Assembly (NCBI RefSeq): GCF_003144035.1
Contig: NZ_QFWT01000001.1
Coordinates: forward strand, 496,001 to 560,000
DNA: 64,000 nt
DNA from: Vibrio albus
GTDB lineage: Bacteria > Pseudomonadota > Gammaproteobacteria > Enterobacterales > Vibrionaceae
Reading direction: 5' to 3'
The notes beneath the pieces were generated by a model, which saw only the letters and a list, made by a program, of their open reading frames with translations, searched no databases and had not been told where the DNA came from. Positions 9,595 through 18,418 of the stretch are shown in pieces; the stretch's first letter is position 1; the number at the start of each line of letters is the position of its first letter. The translations under genes and the position numbers were made by a program.

Positions 9595-9900
9595 TTATAA
9601 AAACTGTTTGTACCGCTGAACAGATTTATTACCGTGACGATATTTTCTCAGTTCTTCACCAAGCCGGCCGGTTTGGGCCTGCATGTGTTCAACGATTTGT
9701 TGTGTTCTCGCTATTGCGTCTTGCCATTCCGGAGAGCGTTCAATTTCTGGCGCTTTTTGCCGCTCCGCCTTCAGAACCTGCAATAACTGTTCCCTCTTAT
9801 CGACCAGTCTGGTGATTTCTTCAGTATTCAGTTCGGTTTCTGTAAAAAGAGACATGATAGCGTGATCTATATCACGCAACTGTGCTAAATACTCCAACAT
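9595..9900 (-). CDS. flaI: FliT-like flagellar chaperone FlaI
   Basis: This 101-residue helical, highly charged protein sits between fliD and fliS, exactly where FliT lies in other bacteria and FlaI in vibrios. FliT-type proteins chaperone the FliD cap. Sequence similarity to enteric FliT is not evident by eye, so the role is inferred from position, size and helical character. It ends immediately before the fliS start. Confidence 0.78.
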   Translation of the reverse strand: MLEYLAQLRDIDHAIMSLFTETELNTEEITRLVDKREQLLQVLKAERQKAPEIERSPEWQDAIARTQQIVEHMQAQTGRLGEELRKYRHGNKSVQRYKQFL

Positions 9901-9903
9901 CTC

Positions 9904-11916
9904 TTACCCCAGAGCACTCTGCATACCGGCAAGCTGGCTTTGCATCTTGGCTGTCGCATCCTGCATTGCCACAAATTTATCATGCGTTCTCTGTTCCAGG
10001 CTTTCCATTCGCCGGTCTAACGCTGCCTGATTGTCATCCAGGCGGTAATTTCTTTCCCTCAGGGTATCTTCGCGGGTTCTGAGGGTTCCGGTTGCCCCCG
10101 TCAGGCTCTGAATGGTGTCTTCGACTTTCTTCGCAAACCCGTCTCGACCACCAAAAAAATCTTCCAGTTTATTGAAGTTCTTATTTAACTGCTCATTAAG
10201 CAGATCATAATTAATCTCCAGCGTTCCCTGTCGGGTACTGGTGATTCCAAATGATTTCAGAGTCTTTAAATCTTCCGGCGCTTTATTGATGGTGCTGTTG
10301 AATACGGATTGAAGACGAGACTCCGCAGAGCGAACGATGCTGTCACCGGCAAGCGGACCTTTCTGACCCGTTGCAGGATCGGCCAGGGCAAGCTGCCGGC
10401 TTGTCTGGTAAAAATTATTATAAGCCGCAACAAACTGTTCAATATCTTCGCGAACGCCACCTCGGTCATATTCGACGCCAATCTCCGCCGACCTCTGTTT
10501 AGGATCAGTCACCCCTTTTACGGTCAGGTCAATGCCTTCTACCGCATCTTCAATTACATTGTTTTCACTGCTTAACTGAGCCACACCATCCAGCATGACC
10601 AGAGAATCCTGACCTTCCTGAACCTCAGTCATTCCTGAGTATGCAACCATTGACTCCTGCGCCGCCTGAAGAGCCGCCTGAGTATCTTTGATATTGTCCT
10701 GCCGTACCCGCTCTTCAGGAGACAGTTGATCACGCAGTAGTTTTTCAGCTTCTTCTTTGCTGAGTTCGCCACTGGCAAGTGCTTGCTCAATACCAACTTT
10801 CTCAGCTTCCACCTCGGCACGTTTTTCAGCCAGCTTCGTCTGTTCTGCCGCTTTTGCTTCAGCAGGCGTGACATAAGAGTCTGTCAGGGTGCCTGATGCC
10901 GTATTACTCCAGCCCGGAACATCCCCCATCTTATCCGTCGCTTTCTGATCCAGCTCGGGTTCCGGTTCTTGATAGGAGTCAAGCAGGGTACCTGATGCTG
11001 TTTCTGACCAGCCTGGAATTCTTTCCTCAGGGGGCAGGTATTTATTTGCCTCAGCAGCAGCCTGTGCAAGCGCAGCAGCATCTTCGGTTCCGGCAGACGC
11101 ATCGGTCTCAGTCCCATCTGGCTTGAGTTGCTTATCTGAGTTAGCTTCTTCTCCGGGGAGCGTATCACCCTCTTGCCCTTTAAGAGCCTGATCAGCACCA
11201 GCTTCTGTCGTTTCAGAGGTTTCTTCGCCCGGAAGGGGCGCGGCCAATGCCTGCTGAGCAGCAATACGAGCTTTTTCCAGAGCCTCGACTCGCTCTTCCA
11301 GGGTTTTATATTCGAATTTTTTCAGGGGGTTGGTTGCGTCGGAATCAACGCTGATCTTGATCTGATGTTCGGCACCAGAACGTTCAGAGGCAACAATTAG
11401 CCTCTTTCCGTCTTTATCATTGATGACAGAAGCACGGACGCCAGGGTTATCACTGGATCCATTTATGCTTCGTAGTACATCTTTTAAATCAGATTTTCCT
11501 TTGACATCAACAGTAAACTTATCATCGCCAAGCTGGATATGCAGCTTACCCGGGCCAAATTCTGCGTCATCAGCCAATGGCTGTGAAGCAATCTTGTGGC
11601 TCTGAGCAAGCTGCAGCACATCGACAGCATATTTACCAGCAATAGCTTCTGTTGTTGCAGTTGCTGAGACTGCACTTTCATCGCTGGATTCAACTTTTCT
11701 TACTGCAAAAGCTTTATCCTGACGAAAGCTCGCCATCAGGTTTTTCATTGTATCCAGTGATTCTCTGAGTCGCCCATAAGCACTGATACTGGCATCAATA
11801 TTAGTCCGCTCATTGTCGATACGTTGCTGTTTTGGAACACGCTCTGCATCGACAATTTTGCTGACCATAGAATTGATATCCATGCCAGATGACATACCCA
11901 ATGGGCCTAAACTCAT
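9904..11916 (-). CDS. fliD: Flagellar filament cap protein FliD
   Basis: FliD caps the filament tip and directs flagellin polymerisation. The N-terminus MSLGPLGMSSGMDINSMVSKIVDAE and C-terminal LEQRTHDKFVAMQ...LAGMQSALG are typical. At 670 residues it is much longer than enteric FliD (about 470), as in other vibrios. The extra length is an acidic, Ala/Glu-rich insertion at about residues 205-420 that contains two copies of PGWSxTASGTLxDSY (about residues 300-314 and 334-348). Start ATG at 11916. It is the flaH gene of vibrio nomenclature. Confidence 0.93.
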   Translation of the reverse strand: MSLGPLGMSSGMDINSMVSKIVDAERVPKQQRIDNERTNIDASISAYGRLRESLDTMKNLMASFRQDKAFAVRKVESSDESAVSATATTEAIAGKYAVDVLQLAQSHKIASQPLADDAEFGPGKLHIQLGDDKFTVDVKGKSDLKDVLRSINGSSDNPGVRASVINDKDGKRLIVASERSGAEHQIKISVDSDATNPLKKFEYKTLEERVEALEKARIAAQQALAAPLPGEETSETTEAGADQALKGQEGDTLPGEEANSDKQLKPDGTETDASAGTEDAAALAQAAAEANKYLPPEERIPGWSETASGTLLDSYQEPEPELDQKATDKMGDVPGWSNTASGTLTDSYVTPAEAKAAEQTKLAEKRAEVEAEKVGIEQALASGELSKEEAEKLLRDQLSPEERVRQDNIKDTQAALQAAQESMVAYSGMTEVQEGQDSLVMLDGVAQLSSENNVIEDAVEGIDLTVKGVTDPKQRSAEIGVEYDRGGVREDIEQFVAAYNNFYQTSRQLALADPATGQKGPLAGDSIVRSAESRLQSVFNSTINKAPEDLKTLKSFGITSTRQGTLEINYDLLNEQLNKNFNKLEDFFGGRDGFAKKVEDTIQSLTGATGTLRTREDTLRERNYRLDDNQAALDRRMESLEQRTHDKFVAMQDATAKMQSQLAGMQSALG

Positions 11917-11934
11917 TCAACTCACCTCAGATAG

Positions 11935-12381
11935 TTAAACCGTTTCCTCAACAAAACCTGAGGATCTGTCCGCAAGACGCTTTAATATAACCAGCATATC
12001 CTCATCGGGAATCTGCCTGATGACCTCACCGCTGCTGGCCTCGTAAATGGTTACCACATTACGTCCCAGTTCTTCATCAATACGGAAAGAGAGTCCTTTA
12101 TTGACAGAGTTAACGAATTCATTCATTTGCTCTACCATTTTTTCAAGTTCCATTTTGTTGATTTGAATGCGTTTTTCAACAATCTCATCAACCGTCGGAT
12201 TATCCTGAATTTTAACAGGCGTCTCTTTCTGATTCTGAACCTGTGCCACCTTGGTTTGGGCATCCGCAGATACAGTCTGATTCGTTACCGTATTTTTTGC
12301 GCCCTTACTATCTGAAGCAACTTCTGTGCCACCAGAATAGCCATAAGGCTGGATGTTCGATGTGTATGATGCTATTTCCAT
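11935..12381 (-). CDS. flaG: FlaG family protein
   Basis: FlaG proteins affect filament length and are found next to fliD in polar flagellates. The 148-residue product has a Ser/Thr/Gln-rich N-terminal half and the conserved FlaG C-terminal block (SVNKGLSFRIDEELGRNVVTIYEASSGEVIRQIPDEDML; recognise it by the F-ID and IRQIP residues). It is the first gene of the flaG-fliD-flaI-fliS operon. No clear sigma-28 or sigma-54 motif was seen just upstream. Confidence 0.88.
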   Translation of the reverse strand: MEIASYTSNIQPYGYSGGTEVASDSKGAKNTVTNQTVSADAQTKVAQVQNQKETPVKIQDNPTVDEIVEKRIQINKMELEKMVEQMNEFVNSVNKGLSFRIDEELGRNVVTIYEASSGEVIRQIPDEDMLVILKRLADRSSGFVEETV

Positions 12382-12456
12382 ACCGATCTCCCTTCCACCT
12401 TCTGGGTAGATGATCCTCTTACCCTATACAGTAAGTTTATCATCTAATAGTAAGTT

Positions 12457-12474
12457 TAGGGTCAGATAACCCTA
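12457..12474 (-). terminator. Weak hairpin after flagellin 1
   Basis: TAGGGT-TATCTG-ACCCTA on the minus strand, 15 bases after the flagellin stop, is a 6-base stem without a strong U-tract. Nearby is the direct repeat AGTAAGTTTA (two copies about 17 bases apart). It may be a weak terminator. Confidence 0.3.
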
Positions 12475-12488
12475 CCCCAACCTACTTA

Positions 12489-13622
12489 TTATCCCAATAA
12501 GCTCAGAGCTGCCGTCGGACTTTGTTTTGCCTGAGCAAGAACCGATGTACTCGCATTCTGCAGGATCTGCGATTTTGTCATCTGGGTTGTTTCTTTAGCA
12601 AAATCTGTATCCAGAATTCGGCTTCTGGATGCATTAACGTTTTCGTTAATGTTTTCCAGGTTGTTGATCGCATGGCCAAAACGGTTCTGGAATGCACCCA
12701 GAGATGCCCGCTCACTGTCCACACTCTTCAGTGCGCCATCAATGATAGACATCGCCTGCTGAGAACCAGCAACGGTTGTCACATCGATATCATTGACTGT
12801 CATCTGCTGACCTTCACCCATATCCAGTTCACCGGCAAGTGAACCGCCAAGTGCAACAGAACCATCCTGAATGGTTTGTGTTGATGCAAATACCTGTAGG
12901 TTGCCATCTTCACTCACTGACGCTTTTACATCGCTCTGCTGACCATTAATATACGTCGCCAGTTCTTCGATGTTATCGCCCTCAACAGCGTTGATCGTAA
13001 CTTCTTTCTCTTCACCCTGCTTAGTGGTATAAGCCAGCGTCAGATCAGAGCCCGCACCCACCGTCCAGCTTGCGTCTTTTGCTTCACCGGCCATGTAGTT
13101 CTGGCCACCCATATCCATGGTATCAGTACGCATATTGTTCATTTTTAGCTGTACCGCTTCACCAGAGCTTGCGCCGATCTGGAATGATTGAGAACCAAAG
13201 CTACCGTTAAGTAGTTTGTTACCACCAAAAGAGGTGGTTTCGGCAATGCGGTTCAGTTCATCATTAAGAGCCGATACTTCTTCCTGAATCGCGACACGCT
13301 CTGAGCGGCTGTTAGAACCGTTTGAAGACTGTAGTGACAAGTCTCGCATACGCTGAAGAATGTTAGTCGTCTCTTTCATTGCACCTTCTGCAGTCTGTGC
13401 AATAGAGATACCGTCATTTGCGTTACGAACTGCCATGTCTAAGCCACGGCTTTGGGAAGTGAGTCGATTGGTAATTTGTAGACCAGCAGCGTCATCTTTG
13501 GCACTGTTGATTTTATAACCTGAAGACAGGCGTTCCATCGATTTATTCAGACCATTTGCAGCACTGTCGAGATGCCGTTGAGCGGTCATTGCAGACACGT
13601 TTGTGTTTACAGATATTGCCAT
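12489..13622 (-). CDS. Flagellin, FlaB/FlaD-like (flagellin 1)
   Basis: This is a filament subunit of 377 residues. The N-terminus ([37 protein letters not shown]) and C-terminus ([21 protein letters not shown]) form the D0/D1 coiled-coil core. The central D2/D3 region (about residues 175-280) is the variable surface part. The ending resembles V. cholerae FlaB as recalled, so a FlaB/D type is likely, but paralogue naming is unsafe without alignment. It has a near-perfect sigma-28 promoter at 13708-13734, so it should be expressed late, after FlgM export. Confidence 0.92.
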   Translation of the reverse strand: MAISVNTNVSAMTAQRHLDSAANGLNKSMERLSSGYKINSAKDDAAGLQITNRLTSQSRGLDMAVRNANDGISIAQTAEGAMKETTNILQRMRDLSLQSSNGSNSRSERVAIQEEVSALNDELNRIAETTSFGGNKLLNGSFGSQSFQIGASSGEAVQLKMNNMRTDTMDMGGQNYMAGEAKDASWTVGAGSDLTLAYTTKQGEEKEVTINAVEGDNIEELATYINGQQSDVKASVSEDGNLQVFASTQTIQDGSVALGGSLAGELDMGEGQQMTVNDIDVTTVAGSQQAMSIIDGALKSVDSERASLGAFQNRFGHAINNLENINENVNASRSRILDTDFAKETTQMTKSQILQNASTSVLAQAKQSPTAALSLLG

Positions 13623-13707
13623 AATAGATCTCCTTAGGCATTGGGATGATGGCCTTTGCGTCTCTCACCTCGCTCCAGCACATCGTTTTTCATTTCTCTC
13701 ATTCCCG

Positions 13708-13734
13708 TTAACGGCGGTCAAAATGAATCCTTTA
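13708..13734 (-). promoter_or_regulatory. Sigma-28 (FliA) promoter of flagellin 1
   Basis: The minus strand reads CTAAAG ... GCCGTTAA with 15 bases between TAAA and GCCG, matching TAAA-N15-GCCGWTAA. It lies about 85 bases upstream of the start codon. Confidence 0.8.
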
Positions 13735-13803
13735 GGAGAAATTTAGCTTTTTTCTCATTTTTTTGACTAAGGGGTAAATTACCCGATCAGAGTCACGTTT
13801 TTA

Positions 13804-13838
13804 GCAAAAAAACAAAAACCCGACCAATGGCCGGGTTT
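13804..13838 (-). terminator. Terminator of flagellin 2
   Basis: AAACCCG, loop, CGGGTTT on the minus strand is followed by a T-rich run (TTGTTTTTTT). It lies 25 bases after the stop codon of the flagellin gene at 13864-14997. This is a typical intrinsic terminator. Confidence 0.8.
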
Positions 13839-13863
13839 GATATCACTTGCTGTATTGACTTTA

Positions 13864-14997
13864 TTAGCCCAGCAGACTCAGTGCTGAGTTTGGTGCCTGC
13901 TTCGCCTGAGCAAGAATTGACGTTGAAGCCTGCTGCAGGATCTGAGACTTGGTCATCGAGGTCGTTTCTTTGGCAAAGTCTGTGTCTTTGATCCGGCTCT
14001 TCGAAGCGTTCACGTTCTCGTTGATGTTATCCAGGTTGTTCATCGCATGTTCGAAGCGGTTCTGGAATGCACCCAGCTCTGAACGGTGGCTGTCCACGTA
14101 TTTCAGTGCCGCATCAACGATAGCAACGGATTCCTGAGCCCCACCTACTGAAGTGACATCGATATCATCAACCGTGACGGCCTGAGCACCGCTCATACCC
14201 AGTTCACCAGCCAGGCCACCAGAGAAGGAAACATCGCCCTGAACATTGTTATTGCCGGCAAATACCTGTAGCTGACCATCTTCATTGATAGAGGCTTTTA
14301 CCAGATCCTGCTGACCATTGATGTAGGTCGCCAGCTCTTCAATATCATCACCTGCTTTAGCGTTAACAGTGATTTCCTGCTGTTCACCAAATGAGTCTGT
14401 CAGAGTCATGGTCAGGTCTGATGCATCAGACTGTACTGTCCAGTTTTCATCTTTTCCGCTTTCCGCTACGTAGCTGGAACCACCCATCATCTGATTATCA
14501 GAACGCATATCTCTCAACGTCAGCATAACTGCTTCGCCGTTATCTGCGCCAATCTGGAAAGATTTTGTGCCGTGAGTACCATTCAACAGTTTGTTACCAC
14601 CGAAAGATGTGGTTTCTGCAATACGGTTCAGCTCATCATTCAGTGCTACCACTTCTTCCTGAATCGCAACCCGGTCTGCTTTTGTATTCGCGCCGTTCGC
14701 TGACTGCAGTGACAGGTCACGCATACGATGCAGAATACTGGTGGTTTCTTTCATCGCACCTTCAGCAGTTTGGGCGATTGACACGCCGTCGTTCGCGTTA
14801 CGTACGGCAACATCCAGGCCACGGCTTTGTACATTCAAACGGTTCGAGATTTGCAGACCTGCTGCATCGTCTTTTGCACTGTTGATTTTGAAGCCTGAAG
14901 ACAAACGCTCCATAGATTTGTTCAGGTCGCTTGCTGCACTGTTCAGGTGACGTTGTGCTGTCATTGCTGATACGTTGGTATTTACATTAACTGCCAT
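13864..14997 (-). CDS. Flagellin, FlaC-like (flagellin 2)
   Basis: A 377-residue filament subunit. The start was set at 14997 ([18 protein letters not shown]), the conserved flagellin N-terminus. An upstream in-frame start at 15054 would add 19 non-flagellin residues and run into the promoter leader. The D0/D1 core is intact ([38 protein letters not shown]). MRSDN and MGGSSY mark the start of the variable domain. It has its own sigma-28 promoter and its own terminator, so it is a monocistronic late gene. It resembles V. cholerae FlaC, but the exact paralogue is not certain. Confidence 0.92.
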   Translation of the reverse strand: MAVNVNTNVSAMTAQRHLNSAASDLNKSMERLSSGFKINSAKDDAAGLQISNRLNVQSRGLDVAVRNANDGVSIAQTAEGAMKETTSILHRMRDLSLQSANGANTKADRVAIQEEVVALNDELNRIAETTSFGGNKLLNGTHGTKSFQIGADNGEAVMLTLRDMRSDNQMMGGSSYVAESGKDENWTVQSDASDLTMTLTDSFGEQQEITVNAKAGDDIEELATYINGQQDLVKASINEDGQLQVFAGNNNVQGDVSFSGGLAGELGMSGAQAVTVDDIDVTSVGGAQESVAIVDAALKYVDSHRSELGAFQNRFEHAMNNLDNINENVNASKSRIKDTDFAKETTSMTKSQILQQASTSILAQAKQAPNSALSLLG

Positions 14998-15078
14998 GGT
15001 GATTTCTCCAATTGATTTTCCGGTATTTCGGTTTCCGACGTCTCGGAAAACCAAGTAGTTCTCTCAAAGTTACTTTCA

Positions 15079-15105
15079 TTAACGGCGCGAAGAATCGATC
15101 CTTTA
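15079..15105 (-). promoter_or_regulatory. Sigma-28 (FliA) promoter of flagellin 2
   Basis: The minus strand reads TAAAG-to-GCCGTTAA with exactly 15 bases between TAAA and GCCG. The element and spacing match the flagellin 1 promoter, including the shared CTAAAGGAT start. Confidence 0.8.
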
Positions 15106-15344
15106 GAAAATTTTCCGATTTTTTTTCAAAAGGCAGTTTTTTTTGAAAAAAGACGCAGAATGAGAAAAAAAGACTAAAGATTGGAAAGAGGCTGTCGATA
15201 TGATGCGATCCATTTCACATATTTAGTGATCGAATCGCCGCTGAAATGACACCAAATATTTCCAGAAGCCGATTCAAGTCTTGCTTAGATAGCGCAGCCA
15301 ACGGTAAACAGAATACTCAGGTTTAAGCAAGCAGGGGGCGCAGA

Positions 15345-15381
15345 AAAGAGAAAAGCCCCATCCTTTGAGAGAACTGGGGCT
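15345..15381 (-). terminator. Intrinsic terminator downstream of flaA-like flagellin
   Basis: AGCCCCA, 14-base loop, TGGGGCT on the minus strand, then TTTTCTCTTTTC. It lies about 215 bases past the flagellin 3 stop, so that transcript would have a long 3' UTR. Confidence 0.65.
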
Positions 15382-15595
15382 GGTTGCAAGCCAGGTGCCT
15401 ATGTGGAGATCGAGAGAAATGTCACATAACCGGCTATGCGGGTGCATTAGTAATATTCAAATTATCAGCAAGTGAGAGTGAGAGAGCCTCCAACTATCCT
15501 ATTAATAATGCGGTTGCCAAATAGCCTCTTTTTACGAGAGGGTCCACGTCTGTACCCTCTGTTAATGTAAACGTTGGCTAGTTCTGTAATGATCA

Positions 15596-16753
15596 TTACT
15601 GAAGTAGTGACATTGCAGAGTTCGGCAACTGTTTTGCTTGAGCAAGTATGGAAGTACCTGCCTGTTGCAAAATCTGGTTTTTCGTTAATTCTGTTGTTTC
15701 TTTCGCAAAATCCGTGTCTTTGATTCGGCTCTTCGACGCTTCCACGTTTTCCTGGATGTTTGCCAGGTTATTAATACTGTGGCTCAGACGGTTCTGCTTC
15801 GCACCCAGATCAGCTCGCTGGCTGTCCACATATTTCAGAGCCGAGTCCAGAATACCGACCGCATTCTGAGCACCTTTTACAGAGGTTACGTCAATGTCCT
15901 GTGTGGTCGTCGTCACCGCTTCCGCTCCCGCCAGGCCAATTTCACTGGCAAGCCCGCCAGAAATATTCAGGCCGTCAGCCAAGTCCGGCGTAGCAACGAA
16001 AACCTGTAACATACCGTTTTCACCAACCGATGCTTTTAGCTTATCGGTCTGGCCGTTGATATAGGTTGCCAGTTCTTCGATATCATCACCCGCTTTAGCC
16101 TGAATATCGATAACGAGGTCTTCACCACCTTCACCAGCACCGGCCAAGGTAAAGGTAAGATCATTGGCTTCAGCCGGAACACCCCAGTCTTTACTGATGG
16201 TTTCACCTTCCGGAAGTGAAGCAAAGAATGATGCGCCCCCCATGCGGTAATCATCAGCACGAATACTGGTTAACCCCATGATCATCGCTTCACCAGAGTT
16301 AGAACCAATCTGGAAGGCCGCCTCACCAAAGGAGCCATTCAGCAAACGACGACCACCAAATGAGGTTGTTTCCGCGATACGGTTCAGCTCATCCTGAAGC
16401 GCATTCACTTCTTCGTTAATCGCCTGACGCTCGGACATTGAGTTAGAGCCGTTAGCAGATTGTAGCGACAGATCACGCATACGCTGAAGGATAGCGGTAG
16501 ATTCATTCATCGCACCTTCTGCTGTCTGAGCAATAGAGATACCGTCGTTCGCGTTTCTCATTGCCACGTCCAGGCCTCGGGACTGTGCTTTTAATCGGTT
16601 AGAAATTTGCAAGCCAGCAGCATCATCTTTTGCGCTATTGATCTTATGCCCGGAAGATAACCGCTCCATAGAGGTATTCAGGTTATCTGTCGCTTTGTTC
16701 AGATAGCGCTGGGATGTCATTGCCGCAACGTTAGTACTTACTGTAACAGCCAT
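15596..16753 (-). CDS. flaA: Flagellin FlaA-like (flagellin 3)
   Basis: A 385-residue filament subunit that differs from the two downstream paralogues. It has [39 protein letters not shown] and a C-terminus ending [10 protein letters not shown] rather than SLLG. These features match V. cholerae FlaA as recalled, the one flagellin that vibrio needs for a filament and whose gene uses sigma-54 rather than sigma-28. The upstream region fits: it has a TGGCAC element and no sigma-28 motif. The symbol rests on that similarity and is likely but not proven. Confidence 0.85.
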   Translation of the reverse strand: MAVTVSTNVAAMTSQRYLNKATDNLNTSMERLSSGHKINSAKDDAAGLQISNRLKAQSRGLDVAMRNANDGISIAQTAEGAMNESTAILQRMRDLSLQSANGSNSMSERQAINEEVNALQDELNRIAETTSFGGRRLLNGSFGEAAFQIGSNSGEAMIMGLTSIRADDYRMGGASFFASLPEGETISKDWGVPAEANDLTFTLAGAGEGGEDLVIDIQAKAGDDIEELATYINGQTDKLKASVGENGMLQVFVATPDLADGLNISGGLASEIGLAGAEAVTTTTQDIDVTSVKGAQNAVGILDSALKYVDSQRADLGAKQNRLSHSINNLANIQENVEASKSRIKDTDFAKETTELTKNQILQQAGTSILAQAKQLPNSAMSLLQ

Positions 16754-17186
16754 TTTTGCTCTCCTTTTGAGTTCGCAAGCTTTCTGCGAAGCGGCCAGCT
16801 ATAGTCTCATTTGGATAAGCACTGACCGAGTATTTACTTGCTGAATCCGGTAACACGACCCGATTCAATATGTCTTCATAAACTTACTTACATATATACA
16901 AGTAGCGTGCCATTTTTAAAAACTCTTTTGAAAAAATTTAGAATCAAGTTTAACTTATTAATATACAAGGAGTTAACACAACTGATAGCTACCCTCTGAA
17001 TTTTTTCTGTCTGCTCTAACCTAAAAAAGCGGCAATTTTTTAACCGGCAAGCTTTGCCGCATTTTGCTGTGCCGCCCGGCAACACCCTGCTTTACCTATT
17101 TGTGTCCTTTCTCCTGCTGACATTATTTCTGACCGCACATATGGCATAAGCACATAAGGCTGTAGTCAGGGGTTCATTCAGAAAAA
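16754..17186. other. 433-base gap upstream of flaA-like gene
   Basis: No gene is seen; the 65-codon frame here has no family features or good ribosome site. The gap holds a leader of about 145 bases, the sigma-54-like promoter at 16897-16912, AT-rich sequence to about 17000, and then the flgL 3' side. A paired CTTTCTGCGAAG segment at about 16780 could fold in the leader. Confidence 0.5.
16897..16912 (-). promoter_or_regulatory. Sigma-54-like promoter of flaA-like flagellin
   Basis: The minus strand reads TGGCAC-GCTAC-TTGTA. The -24 box is perfect, but the -12 box has GT instead of the invariant-type GC. The position, about 145 bases before the start codon, fits a flaA class III promoter. Confidence 0.5.
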
Positions 17187-18407
17187 TTAATTCAAATAGT
17201 TAAACAGTGTCAGACCTTTCACCTTGCCGAACGCTTTCTGTGAAGCTTCCAGTGCCAGTGAGTTTTCATTAAAATCAACGACCGCCTGGGCATAGTCCAG
17301 GTCTTCAAAGCTGCTTCTTGATTTTGCCAGAGCCAGCTTAAAGTCTTCATGCTGATCTTCCTGGATATCGAGCGTTTTCATCCGTGAACCCAAATCTGTC
17401 TCGACTTTGGTCAAATGAACAAAACCGGCGTTCAGCTCTTCGGTTATTCGGTGTAAGTCAGCGGTAGCTGACGCATCAGAAACTGAGGCATCCTGCATAT
17501 CAATCGCCCCTTTCAGGGAATCGAACACACTCACTTTCTGCTTTGCCTTTAAAGTGATGCTGTCACCGGCACTAATCTGCCCTTTCAGTTTAATTTTCAG
17601 ATTTTCGTACTGAATACCTTCCTTTAGGTCCAGCTTATCTGCGGCAACCACACTGCCGTCTTCTTCCAGTTGGTAGCCGTAACCACCATCTCCCCAGTCT
17701 ACAAAAGTGACGGTGTATTCCGGCTTTTCATCAGCAGGCACGTTATCAGAGACCAGTGAAAAATCATTCGTCGCATGTTCCAGCAGAAGTTCAGATCCTT
17801 CCTGCAGTTGATATTCCGGAGAATAATCACCAAAAGGATTATCTACCTCAGTAAAAACCGCATTACCGGGGTCATTAATCTTCATTTCAATCTGATTGGA
17901 AATCTTCATATTCCGGTGATAAGGGTCACCCGCATAGGTCACTTCATTTGCACTGTTACGGAAAAAAGGCTGAGTCTTGGACTTAGTACCGGCAAAGATA
18001 TAGTTGCCTAACTCGTCCTGACTGTTTGCCGTACTCAATAAGTTAGTGAAAATTTCTTGCAGCTCACGAGCTTTCGCTATCCGGTCTTCTTCTGAATGCG
18101 CACCGTTGATCATTTCCATCACGGTACGCTTCGCGGTATCGACCTGCTCTTCCGAATTGGCTATCAGCACTTCGTTATATTCGAGACGGTTACGCACCAG
18201 TACAATGGCATCCATATACTGACGTAACTGCTCTTCCTGCTGACCGATATTCTGCAGGTAATGGGTTGCCAGAGGATCATCGCTGGAGTTCAGCAATTTT
18301 TTACCAGAAGCCAGTTGCTCCTGATTATGCTGGATTTTAACTTCCTGCTTTCTCAGGTCATTCTGTACAGCCTGATAACTGTGGAAGCTTGCAATTCGAC
18401 CAACCAT
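17187..18407 (-). CDS. flgL: Hook-filament junction protein FlgL
   Basis: FlgL (HAP3) joins the hook adaptor FlgK to the flagellin filament. The 406-residue product has a flagellin-like N-terminal helix (MVGRIASFHSYQAVQNDLRKQ, LASGKKLLNSSDDPLA) and a flagellin-like C-terminus (SFEDLDYAQAVVDFNENSLALEASQKAFGKV). The middle is a species-variable beta domain. It is the second gene of the flgKL operon, 11 bases after flgK. In many vibrios the next gene downstream is a flagellin, as here. Confidence 0.93.
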   Translation of the reverse strand: MVGRIASFHSYQAVQNDLRKQEVKIQHNQEQLASGKKLLNSSDDPLATHYLQNIGQQEEQLRQYMDAIVLVRNRLEYNEVLIANSEEQVDTAKRTVMEMINGAHSEEDRIAKARELQEIFTNLLSTANSQDELGNYIFAGTKSKTQPFFRNSANEVTYAGDPYHRNMKISNQIEMKINDPGNAVFTEVDNPFGDYSPEYQLQEGSELLLEHATNDFSLVSDNVPADEKPEYTVTFVDWGDGGYGYQLEEDGSVVAADKLDLKEGIQYENLKIKLKGQISAGDSITLKAKQKVSVFDSLKGAIDMQDASVSDASATADLHRITEELNAGFVHLTKVETDLGSRMKTLDIQEDQHEDFKLALAKSRSSFEDLDYAQAVVDFNENSLALEASQKAFGKVKGLTLFNYLN

Positions 18408-18418
18408 CTACTTGCCTC

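Larger units (their letters stand above)
14998..15595. other. 598-base gap between flagellin 3 and flagellin 2
   Basis: No gene is seen. From left to right the gap holds the flagellin 2 leader, its sigma-28 promoter (15079-15105), an A/T homopolymer-rich stretch (15106-15170), and an 8-base inverted repeat CTTGCTTA/TAAGCAAG (about 15277-15330). Next are the terminator at 15345-15381 and a 7-base-stem hairpin AGAGGGT/ACCCTCT at 15537-15560, just after the flaA-like stop. Confidence 0.6.

Noticed and set aside
14998..15054. Longer start for flagellin 2
   Set aside because: The extra 19 residues are not flagellin-like and the conserved [13 protein letters not shown] start is clear.
16888..17085. 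65-codon minus-strand frame in the flaA upstream gap
   Set aside because: It spans the flaA-like promoter, has no ribosome site and no recognisable features.
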